Shown: positions 28,375-36,741, counted from the stretch's first letter. The stretch: 64,000 bases of DNA from Aneurinibacillus sp. Ricciae_BoGa-3 (GCF_028421645.1 NZ_CP116887.1:3412001-3476000), one strand, 5' to 3'. Made by a program: numbers and translations. Notes: generated by a model from the sequence alone, not told the origin.

Positions 28375-28640
28375 AAGTCCCCCCTCCTCTAAGCGAAGCG
28401 AAGGTGGGGGATGAATTGCCAGTTGTTGTTGTGTCGCAAGCAATGGCAATCACGGGCTTTTGCAAGCCCCCAATTCAAGCACCTTAGGTGGTAAGTTGCG
28501 GGTAGTTCACGATGTATTCAAGAGAATCTTCGAACTCCCTCCAACTCGACACACGCTTACAGCTAACGTCGCGGTTGTATGGGTAGTCCATGGCAACTGC
28601 GAGCCTACCAGTTTGGGCAAAACGCTTCAAATTGTGCGGA
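28375..28640 (-). mobile_element. Probable IS200/IS605-type right-end remnant
   Basis: The segment contains TCCCCC...GGGGGA around TAAGCGAAGCGAA (28380-28413), a hairpin of the kind found at the right ends of IS200/IS605 elements and at the end of TnpB guide RNAs. Upstream on the minus strand an open stretch of about 54 codons ends at a stop near 28487 (including RFAQTGRLAVAMDYPYNRD). I do not recognise it as TnpB with certainty. No complete transposase is present. The assignment rests mainly on the hairpin. Confidence 0.4.
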
Positions 28641-28775
28641 GCATGCAGAATCCATATCGATTAATAGCGTATATTGATACATTTCATCACCGTTTTTTGT
28701 GTAAAATGTCCTTTAATATATCGGATCATCCCAGCCAGCAAAATATGTGCTAAAATAATCATTTTTTTAATTCTG

Positions 28776-29543
28776 CTATTTGTGCTGCAGCAGAAATCGC
28801 TGGTAGGTTTGGTTGAACAATTCAGTCTGGTAGAGATGCGCAACATGTGGAGTTCCCGGAAGCTCGATATATATAACTTCCGGAAGTATGTCGTGAAGGT
28901 CATACAAACATGTCTTACGTATGTGATCGTACTCTCCCATGACCCACAAGAATGGGCGTTTGATTTTACTGAGTCTGCTTCGCACACGGCCAAACAACAT
29001 ATAGTGTAATGCCTGCATCACAACACTGGAGGCGATTTCTCCCCCATATTTCTGAAATATCTTTCTGGACTTATAAGCATAAGGGTCGCGCATGACTGGA
29101 TTGTTCGGATTCATTTTGCATGCATAGTATTGAAGCCAGTCTCTATAGTGGATCTCTCTTTTATTCCATACTTTTATTAATTCTTCATGAAAGAAGGATG
29201 GGTTGTCATAACTAGCCCCAATATGGCAAAGCGAAGTGACTTTCTCGGGATATTGATAAGCAAACTCATTTGCGATATAAGTCCCGAAGCTTAACGAACA
29301 AATATTCGCCTGTTGGATTTGCAGCCTGTTATAAACCGCCAGGAGTTCATTTACTAGATTGGCCATTTCAAAATTAACTGCTATTCCTTTTTCCGCACCG
29401 TGCCCAAGCATATCGTAGGCCACCGTATAATAGCATTTGGATAATGCGGCTACTTGCTCTTTAAATACCGTGTGATTACCGACCAGCCCATGAATAAAAA
29501 TGATGGCTTCCCCTTGGCCACAGGTCCATATCTGCTTGTCCAT
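28776..29543 (-). CDS. Alpha/beta hydrolase
   Basis: The 255-residue protein has an alpha/beta-hydrolase fold: oxyanion loop IIFIHGLVGNH, SLSFGTYIANEF at the position of the nucleophile (Ser in LSFG, an atypical elbow), and a C-terminal His in GTPHVAHLYQ. Acid residue may be Asp in GEYDHIRK. The lost consensus GxSxG (here CSLSFG) should be noted. Substrate is unknown. Confidence 0.82.
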   Translation of the reverse strand: MDKQIWTCGQGEAIIFIHGLVGNHTVFKEQVAALSKCYYTVAYDMLGHGAEKGIAVNFEMANLVNELLAVYNRLQIQQANICSLSFGTYIANEFAYQYPEKVTSLCHIGASYDNPSFFHEELIKVWNKREIHYRDWLQYYACKMNPNNPVMRDPYAYKSRKIFQKYGGEIASSVVMQALHYMLFGRVRSRLSKIKRPFLWVMGEYDHIRKTCLYDLHDILPEVIYIELPGTPHVAHLYQTELFNQTYQRFLLQHK

Positions 29544-29864
29544 TTTATCCGAGTCATCCCTTTGCTAGTTGCTTGTCCTCTATGTACATCTTACTTGATC
29601 GATCACAAAAAAAGAAAGAGATAGTTGGAATTTATTTGAATGGTAGGAAATCATCTGGAATTAAAGTAACGTGATGCGATCTAACTATGACAAGTGGGGA
29701 AATACAGGATCACCTTGCTTCGATATCCGTTCAAAAGTGGGGTAATGGATAGGATGGTGAGCAAGCTTAAGAAGGGATGTTACCAGCGCTGCTATCGGCA
29801 AGCGGGAACAGGGGCTTGTTTATTGTTTCGGTTAAGCCACCGGTTCCCCTTCACCGCTGTCCTT
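29544..29864. other. Intergenic stretch with no supported feature
   Basis: These 320 bases separate the hydrolase and acyl-CoA synthetase genes. I see no convincing coding frame, terminator or repeat; an 88-codon open frame on the plus strand has no protein-like pattern. Confidence 0.5.
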
Positions 29865-31487
29865 TTAAGCTTTCGAAATAAAATAACCGTGATATTGGTT
29901 GCGGAGAGACTGCTTCAGGAACTTTCCTACAGACGTTTTCGGAATTTCATCAATAAATAGGATGTCGTCAGGCACCCACCATTTCACGAATCTATCCTCT
30001 AAATAGGTGAAGAACTCTTCTTTCGTAACTTTTCCCTTATGTTCATCTTTGACTACGATGAAAGCAATTGGCCGCTCGTCCCACTTAGGATGGGGCACAC
30101 CTACGACGCTAGCTTCAAAAACAGCCGGATGCGTCATCAGCGCATTTTCAAGGTCCAGTGAAGAAATCCATTCCCCGCCGCTTTTCACCAGATCTTTTGT
30201 GCGGTCAACTAATTTTATCGTTCCCTCCTCATCAATAACGGCGACGTCTCCGGAGTGATACCAGCCATCGATAAATGTCTCTTCCGTTCGTTCATCTTTA
30301 TAATATTCATCTGCTATCCACGGGCCGCGCAGCCATAATTCGCCTGCATCAAGCCCGTCCCACGCGGCTTCCTTTCCATCATACCGAACGACTCTTCCTT
30401 CCACTCCAGGAATGAGGAGCCCCTGCTTGGCGCGTATGTCCATTCGCTCCTCCTCCGAGAGTGTTACTTGATAGCTTTTCAACCGGGAAACGGTGATAAT
30501 TGGACTCGACTCCGTCATCCCATAAGCATGAATGAATGGAATGCCAAATGTGCTTTCGTACTCACGGATTAATCCTTGCGGGGCGGCAGAACCGCCGCAG
30601 ATAACGGTACGCAGACAGGAGACATCATGGTTTCCTTCTCTCAATACTTTTGCGAGACCTAACCATACAGTGGGAACGCCGGCAGTCAACGTGACCCTTT
30701 CCTGCTCAATTAAATCCGCCAGTATTGCTGGAGTTGGTGCACGTCCTGGAAGAACCTGCTTGGAGCCGAACCAGACCCCCGCAAAAGGAAATCCCCATGC
30801 ATTGACATGGAACATCGGCACAACAGGCATGCATACATCGGTTTCTGAGACGCCTATTGAATCGGCTAACCCTAACGCCATAGTATGAAGATAAGTGGAC
30901 CGGTGGGTATACACCACGCCTTTGGGATTGCCTGTAGTAGCAGATGTATAACACATGCCCATCGGTTCATCTTCACCAATATCATCCGGGAACTGAAAAC
31001 CGGGGTTGCCCTCGGATAATAAATCCTCGTAGGAATAGGCGGGTGACAAACTGGTTCGGGGAATGTCTTTGTTGTCGCTCATAATGATATAGGCTTTAAC
31101 AGTATGCAATTGGTCTTGTACCTTTTCAATAATGGGAACGAGGTCTTCGTCTATTAATAATAGGTCATCTTCTGCATGGTTAATGATATAGGCAATGTGA
31201 TCCGTGGATAAGCGTATGTTGATTGTATGCAGGACCGCACCATAACAGGGGATGGCGAAATAGGCTTCTAAGTGCCGGTGGTTATTCCAGGCAAAGGTGC
31301 CTACCCGGTGGCCCCGTTTAATCCCCAGTGCCGCCAGCACGCTGCCTAATTGGCGAGTCCTTCTGCAATACTGAGCGTATGTATAGCGAAAAATACCGTG
31401 GGAACCGCGTGATACAATTTCTTTCTTTGGAAAGAATTTTTCAGCCCGCTCAAATATAGAGTGGAGTGTTAATGGATATTTCATCAT
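29865..31487 (-). CDS. Long-chain fatty acid-CoA ligase family protein
   Basis: The 540-residue acyl-adenylate-forming enzyme activates a carboxylic acid to its CoA thioester. The P-loop is YTSATTGNPKGVVYTH, followed by HAYGMTESSP, the ATP-binding YHSGDVAVIDEEG and the C-terminal hinge DRTKDLVKSGGEWIS and catalytic Lys region KTSVGKFLKQSLR. Closest by pattern are the medium/long-chain synthetases of the AlkK type. No fatty acid oxidation genes are adjacent. Confidence 0.93.
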   Translation of the reverse strand: MMKYPLTLHSIFERAEKFFPKKEIVSRGSHGIFRYTYAQYCRRTRQLGSVLAALGIKRGHRVGTFAWNNHRHLEAYFAIPCYGAVLHTINIRLSTDHIAYIINHAEDDLLLIDEDLVPIIEKVQDQLHTVKAYIIMSDNKDIPRTSLSPAYSYEDLLSEGNPGFQFPDDIGEDEPMGMCYTSATTGNPKGVVYTHRSTYLHTMALGLADSIGVSETDVCMPVVPMFHVNAWGFPFAGVWFGSKQVLPGRAPTPAILADLIEQERVTLTAGVPTVWLGLAKVLREGNHDVSCLRTVICGGSAAPQGLIREYESTFGIPFIHAYGMTESSPIITVSRLKSYQVTLSEEERMDIRAKQGLLIPGVEGRVVRYDGKEAAWDGLDAGELWLRGPWIADEYYKDERTEETFIDGWYHSGDVAVIDEEGTIKLVDRTKDLVKSGGEWISSLDLENALMTHPAVFEASVVGVPHPKWDERPIAFIVVKDEHKGKVTKEEFFTYLEDRFVKWWVPDDILFIDEIPKTSVGKFLKQSLRNQYHGYFISKA

Positions 31488-31626
31488 CTGGTTTCTCTCC
31501 TCCCAATTTGTTATCAGCTATTTTGTGAAGCGCTTTCAAAATAAGTTTAAAAAATTTTGTTTATTTAATTATTTCTGATATCATTATTATAATAGCTGTC
31601 TTACATAAATAAAAGGTTTTAGACTT

Positions 31627-31682
31627 AGAGAAAAATCCTGAGCCATTTCCGATTAGAATCGTTTGGCTCAGGATTTTCTTTT
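31627..31682. terminator. Terminator hairpin downstream of STAS gene
   Basis: AAAATCCTGAGCCA and TGGCTCAGGATTTTCTTTT form a 13-pair stem. It lies after the stop of the STAS gene at 31753 and before the acyl-CoA synthetase, with T-rich flanks on the plus strand and A-rich on the other, so it can stop minus-strand reading. Confidence 0.75.
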
Positions 31683-31752
31683 ACTTGCCAGAATTAAATG
31701 ACTGCCTGTAATAAAAGGGGAAAAACCAGCTGTGTAAGAGCTGGAGTCAGGG

Positions 31753-32778
31753 TTACCGCTGTTTTTTCACTATTTCCATCCCCTCATGTGCCAGGGCATA
31801 GTGAATCCCGTGCTGCAGGGTTGAAAATGTAATGATTTCTTCTGTATTAAAATCAGAATCAATGATTTTAACTGCTAAATCAGCACCAATGCCGACCAAA
31901 ATACAAACGCCGCCAACTAGCCTGGTAGCAGCCACTAATTTATGAAGAAGGGAGATGGTGTACTCATCAATTTCCTTAATGGCGGTTAAATCGAGAACCA
32001 GGTATTTTGCCTGGTGGCTTGTGAGCCCGGTTAACGCTTTGGACATTAATTCTTCCGCACGATGGTTGTCATACTTAGAAATTAACGGAATAACTAAGAT
32101 ATCGTTTAGCACCGGGATGACAGGAACGGACAAATCAGTTATGAGATCATTTAATTCCTTCGTTCTTTCCTCAACAAGCCGCTCCAATCCTTTGATTCGG
32201 GTTTGCTCTTTTTGCCGAATTAGGTCGTGGATATTGCCTGCAGGTGTTATTACCGAAGGGAACAGGTGTATTTCATCGTATTCCTCTCCTCCGATTTCAC
32301 TGGTTTTGTAGTTGTACCAGATATTTTCTTTATAAAGAGAGCTGAAAAGGCCCGCCCAGTGACCGGGGAGAAATAAGCCCGGTTCTGCTTTTCCCTGTTC
32401 CTTGTTCACCCGAAACTCCCAGCTGTTTTTCATCCGAACCACAGCTGTTTTGTTGTGTAAGTCAATCGATTCAAAAATGAATTTTCCCCAACCAGCAGTG
32501 GCATAAGTAATGGGAAGTGATTTGAGAATAAAGTGAATATCCTGCTGCCGGTAAAAATCTGCAACAATGGTTCCCATCCTATAGCCGGCCGTTTCTAGGA
32601 CAACCCTGGCAGAATCATCTCCGGATACTTCTTCAATTGAGTCGAACAACGTCCTGAACGCGGAGCCTACCCAGAAGAGGAGAGCCTCCGCTCCATCAAA
32701 CTTGAATAAACCATTTTCTAAATCCCATGTAAAAGAAGATGGGCCTACATCTTTTTGGTACCTACTATTTTCCATCAT
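31753..32778 (-). CDS. V4R-like sensor domain and STAS domain protein
   Basis: The 341-residue protein has an N-terminal part (about 1-185) that resembles V4R/XylR-N sensor domains (AGYRMGTIVADFY, LPGHWAGLFSSLYKENIWYN). A short coiled coil (KGLERLVEERTKELNDL, about 195-212) leads to a C-terminal STAS domain (about 215-335, PVIPVLNDILVIPLI, LVLDLTAIKEIDEYT). Such RsbR-like architectures feed signals into stressosome or sigma-factor control. In the STAS domain the usual VDT phospho-site reads IDEYT, so phosphorylation may be lost. Confidence 0.8.
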   Translation of the reverse strand: MMENSRYQKDVGPSSFTWDLENGLFKFDGAEALLFWVGSAFRTLFDSIEEVSGDDSARVVLETAGYRMGTIVADFYRQQDIHFILKSLPITYATAGWGKFIFESIDLHNKTAVVRMKNSWEFRVNKEQGKAEPGLFLPGHWAGLFSSLYKENIWYNYKTSEIGGEEYDEIHLFPSVITPAGNIHDLIRQKEQTRIKGLERLVEERTKELNDLITDLSVPVIPVLNDILVIPLISKYDNHRAEELMSKALTGLTSHQAKYLVLDLTAIKEIDEYTISLLHKLVAATRLVGGVCILVGIGADLAVKIIDSDFNTEEIITFSTLQHGIHYALAHEGMEIVKKQR

Positions 32779-32937
32779 TAAATTCCATCCAATTCGTTCA
32801 ATTTATATGCATTTTTACCCGTGCTATCTGTTGTTCCCAATGATATTTTCCAATATACAGCGCTTAATCCGTGCCCTTTTTTCTGCTAACGAGATAGAGT
32901 CAATTGTTATATTCCCCCTACCAGCATTGATATCCAT

Positions 32938-33055
32938 CTAGGGCAACAAATCCAGAACAGTCAATATATCGCCTTTTGTCCTGTAAAAATCACTTACCAC
33001 CTGGCCTGTCCGGTATCCGGCTTTTAAATTGTTCTGCCATTAATTCTTCTGCCAT
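32938..33055 (-). pseudogene. Remnant of a V4R-like domain paralogue
   Basis: Minus-strand reading of this gap gives AGYRTGQVVSDFYRTKGDI followed by LTVLDLLP and a stop. This matches AGYRMGTIVADFYRQQDIHF in the neighbouring STAS protein. An ATG with GAGGTG at 33055 starts MAEELMAEQF in a different frame, so the piece is frameshifted and truncated. It is probably debris of a tandem duplication. Confidence 0.55.
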
Positions 33056-33079
33056 TGTACACCTCTTCTACAAAATGTT

Positions 33080-33901
33080 TTACCGTTGGCGGATGAACTT
33101 AAGAGCCTGCCGGACTGTCGCAAACGTCTTAATAGACGACAAATCGATTCCCATCTGAACGGTTGTCCTGGCAATTTCAGGACGAATCCCCGTTATGGTA
33201 GAGTCAATGCCTAACAAGCGAAGCACGTTATTTATTTTAAATAAATGATCAACTACCATCGTATCCACTGCCTGGATACCTGAGAAATCAATGATTAGAT
33301 GTTCAACCTTTAATTCGGCAACTTTCGGAACGGTTTTTTCAAGAATGTTTTTCGCGCGGTAAGTATCAATCTGGCCAATGATCGGCAGCACCGCGATTCC
33401 ATCATCAACCGGCACGATGGGGGCGCTGAGTTCACTCACTTCTTCCTTTGTCATCACAAGAATTCTATCTTTAAATGCGTCGAATGCTTTAATGGTCTCG
33501 TGCAGCGTCACATCAATCAACCGATCAACGTTGGTGATAATATCAAAGGTAACATCCCGATCAACATTATAAAATTTACATATGCTGTAAATTTTTCTTT
33601 GAAACGCATCCCGAATCAAAGAATAAGATTCTAAAACAAATGTTATCTTTTTCCCTGTGCTGGCTTCGCGTTCCCCGTTCTTATGGCTCCAATTCATTAA
33701 ATCTGACGAGGGTTGTTTATCGTTTCTTAAGATGGCTTCACCAAGAAATCGGAGGAATTCTTCGAAACTGGCTAAGCCCGTGTTTATGTCATCCTGCGAA
33801 AAATCAATGTGAGCTTCAGATAGGATCGTATCTATTATTTCTTGAGCGATTTGCTGCCTATTGTCTATTAGATAATTTGCCACGTCTGCATTCAAGTTCA
33901 C
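33080..33901 (-). CDS. RsbR-type STAS domain protein
   Basis: The 273-residue protein has an N-terminal helical domain of the RsbRD type (about 1-150) and a C-terminal STAS domain (about 155-270). The STAS part keeps the conserved VDTMVVDHL with the phosphorylatable Thr and TGIRPEIARTTVQMGIDL with the second Thr. RsbR proteins build the stressosome core with RsbS and RsbT; rsbS and rsbT are not nearby. It precedes the V4R-STAS gene in the same direction. Confidence 0.88.
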   Translation of the reverse strand: MNLNADVANYLIDNRQQIAQEIIDTILSEAHIDFSQDDINTGLASFEEFLRFLGEAILRNDKQPSSDLMNWSHKNGEREASTGKKITFVLESYSLIRDAFQRKIYSICKFYNVDRDVTFDIITNVDRLIDVTLHETIKAFDAFKDRILVMTKEEVSELSAPIVPVDDGIAVLPIIGQIDTYRAKNILEKTVPKVAELKVEHLIIDFSGIQAVDTMVVDHLFKINNVLRLLGIDSTITGIRPEIARTTVQMGIDLSSIKTFATVRQALKFIRQR

Positions 33902-34062
33902 TGTTACTCCCTCTTTCTACTTACTTAGTAAATGGTATATTGACCTAAACCAATTCCATTTACCACGGTGTTAGAGGTTTGAAACATTAAGGAATGGATT
34001 CAAATAAAAAAAATGCGCAAAAGCTTTGCTGATAGCCTTTGCGCAAAAATACCGATAAAATG

Positions 34063-34833
34063 TCAAGAACCAGTGTAGGTTCCGCCTGTAGTCGGTGTGC
34101 CCCCTGTACTCGGTGTGCCCCCTGTAGTCGGTGTGCCGCCTGTACTCGGTGTGCCGCCTGTACTCGGTATGCCACCTGTACCCGATGTCCCGCCTGTGCT
34201 CGGTGTGCCCCCTGTAGTCGGTGTGCCCCCTGTACTCGGTGTGCCGCCTGTACTCGGTATGCCACCTGTACCCGATGTCCCGCCTGTGCTCGGTGTGCCG
34301 CCTGTCTGTGATTGGCCCGGATACTGGCCGCCCCAGCCGCCTGTCTGCGATTGGCCCGGGTACTGGCCGCTCCACCCGCCTGTCTGCGATTGGCCCGGGT
34401 ACTGGCCGCTCCACCCGCCTGTCTGCGATTGGCCCGGGTACTGGCCGCTCCACCCGCCTGTCTGCGATTGGCCCGGATACTGGCCGCTCCACCCGCCTGT
34501 CTGCGATTGGCCCGGATACTGGCCGCTCCACCCGCCTGTCTGCGATTGGTCCGGGTACTGGCCGCCCCAGCTGCCTGTCTGCGATTGGTCCGGGTACTGG
34601 CCGCCCCAGCTGCCTGTCTGCGATTGGTCCGGGTACTGGCCGCTCAATCCGCCTGTTGACCCTTGTAGTTGAGCAAACTGGCTAAGTGATTGCTCAAGTC
34701 GATTTGCATAGTCATAGTGCAGTAGATAGTACTGCATATGCAATGTAGGATTTATATATTCATATTTTTTAGCCAATAAAAAATAGACAGTTGCACGATC
34801 CAGGTTATCTTTCCAATTACGGTAATCTATCAT
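34063..34833 (-). CDS. Gln/Gly/Pro/Thr-rich tandem-repeat protein, possibly spore surface
   Basis: The 256-residue protein has a folded N-terminal region of about 55 residues (MIDYRNWKDNLDRATVYFLL, rich in Tyr and Leu). It is followed by nine copies of a 13-residue unit, GQYP(G/D)QSQTG(G/S)W(S/G), and then about 14 copies of a six-residue unit TP(S/T)TGG. Low-complexity Tyr/Gln/Gly repeats are common in spore coat and exosporium proteins of this order, but there is no direct evidence. Function is unknown. AGGGGGAGG precedes the ATG at 34833. Confidence 0.75.
   Translation of the reverse strand: MIDYRNWKDNLDRATVYFLLAKKYEYINPTLHMQYYLLHYDYANRLEQSLSQFAQLQGSTGGLSGQYPDQSQTGSWGGQYPDQSQTGSWGGQYPDQSQTGGWSGQYPGQSQTGGWSGQYPGQSQTGGWSGQYPGQSQTGGWSGQYPGQSQTGGWSGQYPGQSQTGGWGGQYPGQSQTGGTPSTGGTSGTGGIPSTGGTPSTGGTPTTGGTPSTGGTSGTGGIPSTGGTPSTGGTPTTGGTPSTGGTPTTGGTYTGS
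34075..34310 (-). repeat. 18-bp tandem repeats coding TP(S/T)TGG
   Basis: About 14 copies of an 18-base unit encode the hexapeptide TPSTGG and variants. A higher-order block of five units (TPSTGG-TSGTGG-IPSTGG-TPSTGG-TPTTGG) appears twice, showing recent internal duplication. Confidence 0.85.
34303..34660 (-). repeat. 39-bp tandem repeats coding a 13-residue unit
   Basis: Nine near-identical 39-base units encode GQYPGQSQTGGWS and variants (D for G in the three N-terminal units, S for G at the end of the first two). Sequence identity between the central five units is nearly complete at the DNA level, so copy number is probably variable. Confidence 0.9.
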
Positions 34834-34929
34834 TTATCTAACCTCCCCCTCAATCATGGTACGTATATACTCTATGCGAATACCCACTGAGTCGCCTATC
34901 GTCATGCGCCCAATTTTTCGAAAGGGAGA

Positions 34930-35271
34930 ATGAGAAAAACACCGCGGGCCATGCCGCTCTCTCCTTTCCCCTCAAAGAAGTTTTTACGGCCGCTTTGTGG
35001 AACGACGGGCGGACCGGCATTAGCAAAGCTTGGCCAGCTGCAAGCGAAGCGCTGCCGATGGCCTTAGCTGCGCTTATACCGTTTAGGTGCAACATCTGGG
35101 TATCTCAATGATGGAGACAGGTTGCCGGTCTTTTTCGCCCTCTGTTCCACACGCTCTACAGGGGGAAAGAAAGGTGCGGACATACGCCTCATGATGTTTT
35201 TCTTCGGTGTTTCGGGACCGGAGGCCCATTGAAAAAATCGCTCAAGGCACTTCAACACTGTTAAGCACATA
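34930..35271 (+). ncRNA. Structured RNA element, copy 2 (short form)
   Basis: This 340-base stretch is the second copy of the element at 12287-12718. All core helices are kept, with changes that preserve pairing. The closing helix is AAACACC/GGTGTTT (C-G where copy 1 has U-G). The pseudoknot is GCAAC/GTTGC (perfect, where copy 1 has one G-U). The inner hairpin is AAGCT/AGCT (G-C where copy 1 has T-A), and GGCCA/TGGCC replaces GGCCA/TGGTC. It lacks the two extra hairpins of copy 1 between GTTCCACA and GGGGGAAAG. ATGA again lies immediately in front (34930-34933). No open frame is present. It reads away from the repeat-protein gene. Confidence 0.6.
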
Positions 35272-35306
35272 ATAAAAAAACCTTCCTGGAGTGGAAGATT
35301 TTTGTG
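35272..35306 (-). terminator. Terminator of the SASP-like gene
   Basis: On the minus strand CTTCC-ACTCCA-GGAAG followed by GTTTTTTTAT lies just after the stop at 35316. Confidence 0.75.
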
Positions 35307-35315
35307 ATCGTCAGG

Positions 35316-35471
35316 TTATTGTTGTTTATTATTTTCTATTTCTTTGACATTCGCATGATTGGATGCGCGAGCGGTTTCTTCCGCAAAGTCTGCATCGTTT
35401 TGGCCAACCCTCATCATATTTACATTGCTGGCCGCGTTGGCATCCGTATCTAATTTCGGTTTATTTCTCAT
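35316..35471 (-). CDS. Gamma-type small acid-soluble spore protein-like peptide
   Basis: A 51-residue open frame begins MRNKPKLDTDANAASNVN and continues with DADFAEETARASNHANVKE and a final NNKQQ. The FAEET...ANVKE pattern resembles the EFASET...VQ(A/E)VK repeat of gamma-type SASPs, which serve as amino acid stores in spores. AGGAGG lies seven bases before the ATG and a terminator follows, both strong signs of a real gene. It is too short for usual ORF cut-offs. Confidence 0.75.
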   Translation of the reverse strand: MRNKPKLDTDANAASNVNMMRVGQNDADFAEETARASNHANVKEIENNKQQ

Positions 35472-35485
35472 CTTCCCGCCTCCTG

Positions 35486-35650
35486 CTATCGGCTTTTCTT
35501 ATGCGATTTTCCATCAGCAGTGCGCATCCGTCCTGCTTTATCTTTATCCACAGCTAAATCAGCAGCCGTCACTCGGCTCTCCAAATCGTTCACCGACTCC
35601 GGTATATGGATGGCTTTCTCGTCATTGCGCTGTTTGATAAGGATCCCTTC
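35486..35650 (-). pseudogene. Possible start-less small open frame before SASP-like gene
   Basis: About 54 codons are open on the minus strand (including EKAIHIPESVNDLE and DKDKAGRMRTADGK), ending 14 bases before the SASP-like start. The composition is protein-like, but no in-frame ATG, GTG or TTG is placed behind the AGGAAGGG that precedes it. It may be a small spore protein gene with a damaged start, or chance. Confidence 0.3.
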
Positions 35651-35868
35651 CTTTCTTCAAAAATCTTTCCCCCTTTAAGGTGGCAATACCGGCATTGCGC
35701 TATACATGCCAAAACTCTCCGGTTCAATCCATTAGGGATCCTGGGCAATCAACTAACAGCTTCGTCAACGACTGTCGGATCCATTTGACACTTGCTCCTT
35801 ATGTATTGCAAACCTTCTATTTGATAAAATAAAGAAATAGCAAAATTCATATGCCAAGGGAGAAAAAA

Positions 35869-36741
35869 ATGAAACTAGGCACACACAATGGACCGTTTCA
35901 TGCTGACGAAGTTTTTGCCACTGCATTCCTTCTTAATTTATATGAGGATGCAGAAATTATCCGCACACGGAAAGAGGATATTCTTCAAACTTGCGATATT
36001 GTATACGATGTTGGGCGGGGAAAATACGACCATCATACACGCGACAAAGAATATAGAGAGAACGAAATTCCGTACGCTGCTTCGGGACTTATCTGGCGCG
36101 ATTTTGGCCGGGAAATATTGAGGAAAGAGGGCGTGGACGATCCCGCGGTAGAGGAGGAGTTTTTTAATGAAGTAGATGAAGTTTTTATCCAGCCTCTTGA
36201 CGCACTCGACAACGGTATTAATATAGAGAAATCCATGCCAATTCTGGATATCGCATACGTAGTAAAATTAATGAACCCTGCCTGGGACGCAGATGAATCG
36301 GAAGAAGAGTCCTTTTGGAAAGCGGTAACCTTCGCCAAAAGTGTCTTCTATAGTTATCTCAACAAATTACTTTCTAGCCACCGGGCTTATCCGTTTATAC
36401 AGCGGGCATTCGAAGCAAGAGAAGTACCTGAGATCCTTATTCTCGAAACGGGTTGCCCATGGGGCAAAGCTTTAACTTCACTAGATGAACAGAATAAAGT
36501 ACTTTTTGTGATTACTCCACGGGACAACGGGCAATTTACCGTTCAGGGCGTGCGATCGGAACCCGGTTCTTTTGCGGTACGGAAGAATTTCCCTGACTCC
36601 TGGGCCGGCCTGGAGGGAGAAGAATTAGAAAGAGCGACGCATGTTCCAGGTTCCATCTTTTGCCACAGCGGATTATGGCTGGCCGTAGCAGACTCTTTAG
36701 CAGGTGCCGTTCAACTGGCTAAGCTAGCGATTCAAGCATAA
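35869..36741 (+). CDS. MYG1 family protein
   Basis: The 290-residue protein shows the MYG1/DHH-like start THNGPFHADEVFATAFLL and DVGRGKYDHHTRD with clustered Asp and His. Human MYG1 is a 3'-5' RNA exonuclease; bacterial members are presumed metal-dependent hydrolases. The frame opens at 35851, but ATG 35869 behind AAGGGAG fits the family start MKLGTHNGPFHADE. A terminator follows. Confidence 0.9.
   Translation: MKLGTHNGPFHADEVFATAFLLNLYEDAEIIRTRKEDILQTCDIVYDVGRGKYDHHTRDKEYRENEIPYAASGLIWRDFGREILRKEGVDDPAVEEEFFNEVDEVFIQPLDALDNGINIEKSMPILDIAYVVKLMNPAWDADESEEESFWKAVTFAKSVFYSYLNKLLSSHRAYPFIQRAFEAREVPEILILETGCPWGKALTSLDEQNKVLFVITPRDNGQFTVQGVRSEPGSFAVRKNFPDSWAGLEGEELERATHVPGSIFCHSGLWLAVADSLAGAVQLAKLAIQA

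Noticed and set aside
28460-28753. Open frame of 97 codons on the plus strand between the FNR-like and hydrolase genes
   Set aside because: It has no ribosome site or recognisable motif, and lies in the IS-like remnant read on the other strand.
34303-34660. Regular 39-base repeats that might be taken for a CRISPR array
   Set aside because: The units follow one another directly without unique spacers and encode a continuous peptide repeat. No cas genes are nearby.
33971-34685. Several long open frames on both strands over the repeat-protein gene
   Set aside because: The repeat units are 39 and 18 bases, both multiples of three, so any frame free of stops in one unit stays open throughout. 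Only the frame with a good ribosome site and a non-repetitive N-terminal domain (34063-34833) is taken as real.
35785-35830. Sigma-A promoter for the MYG1 gene (TTGACA at 35785, TAAAAT at 35825)
   Set aside because: The spacing between these boxes is far from 17 bases, and no other pair fits well.
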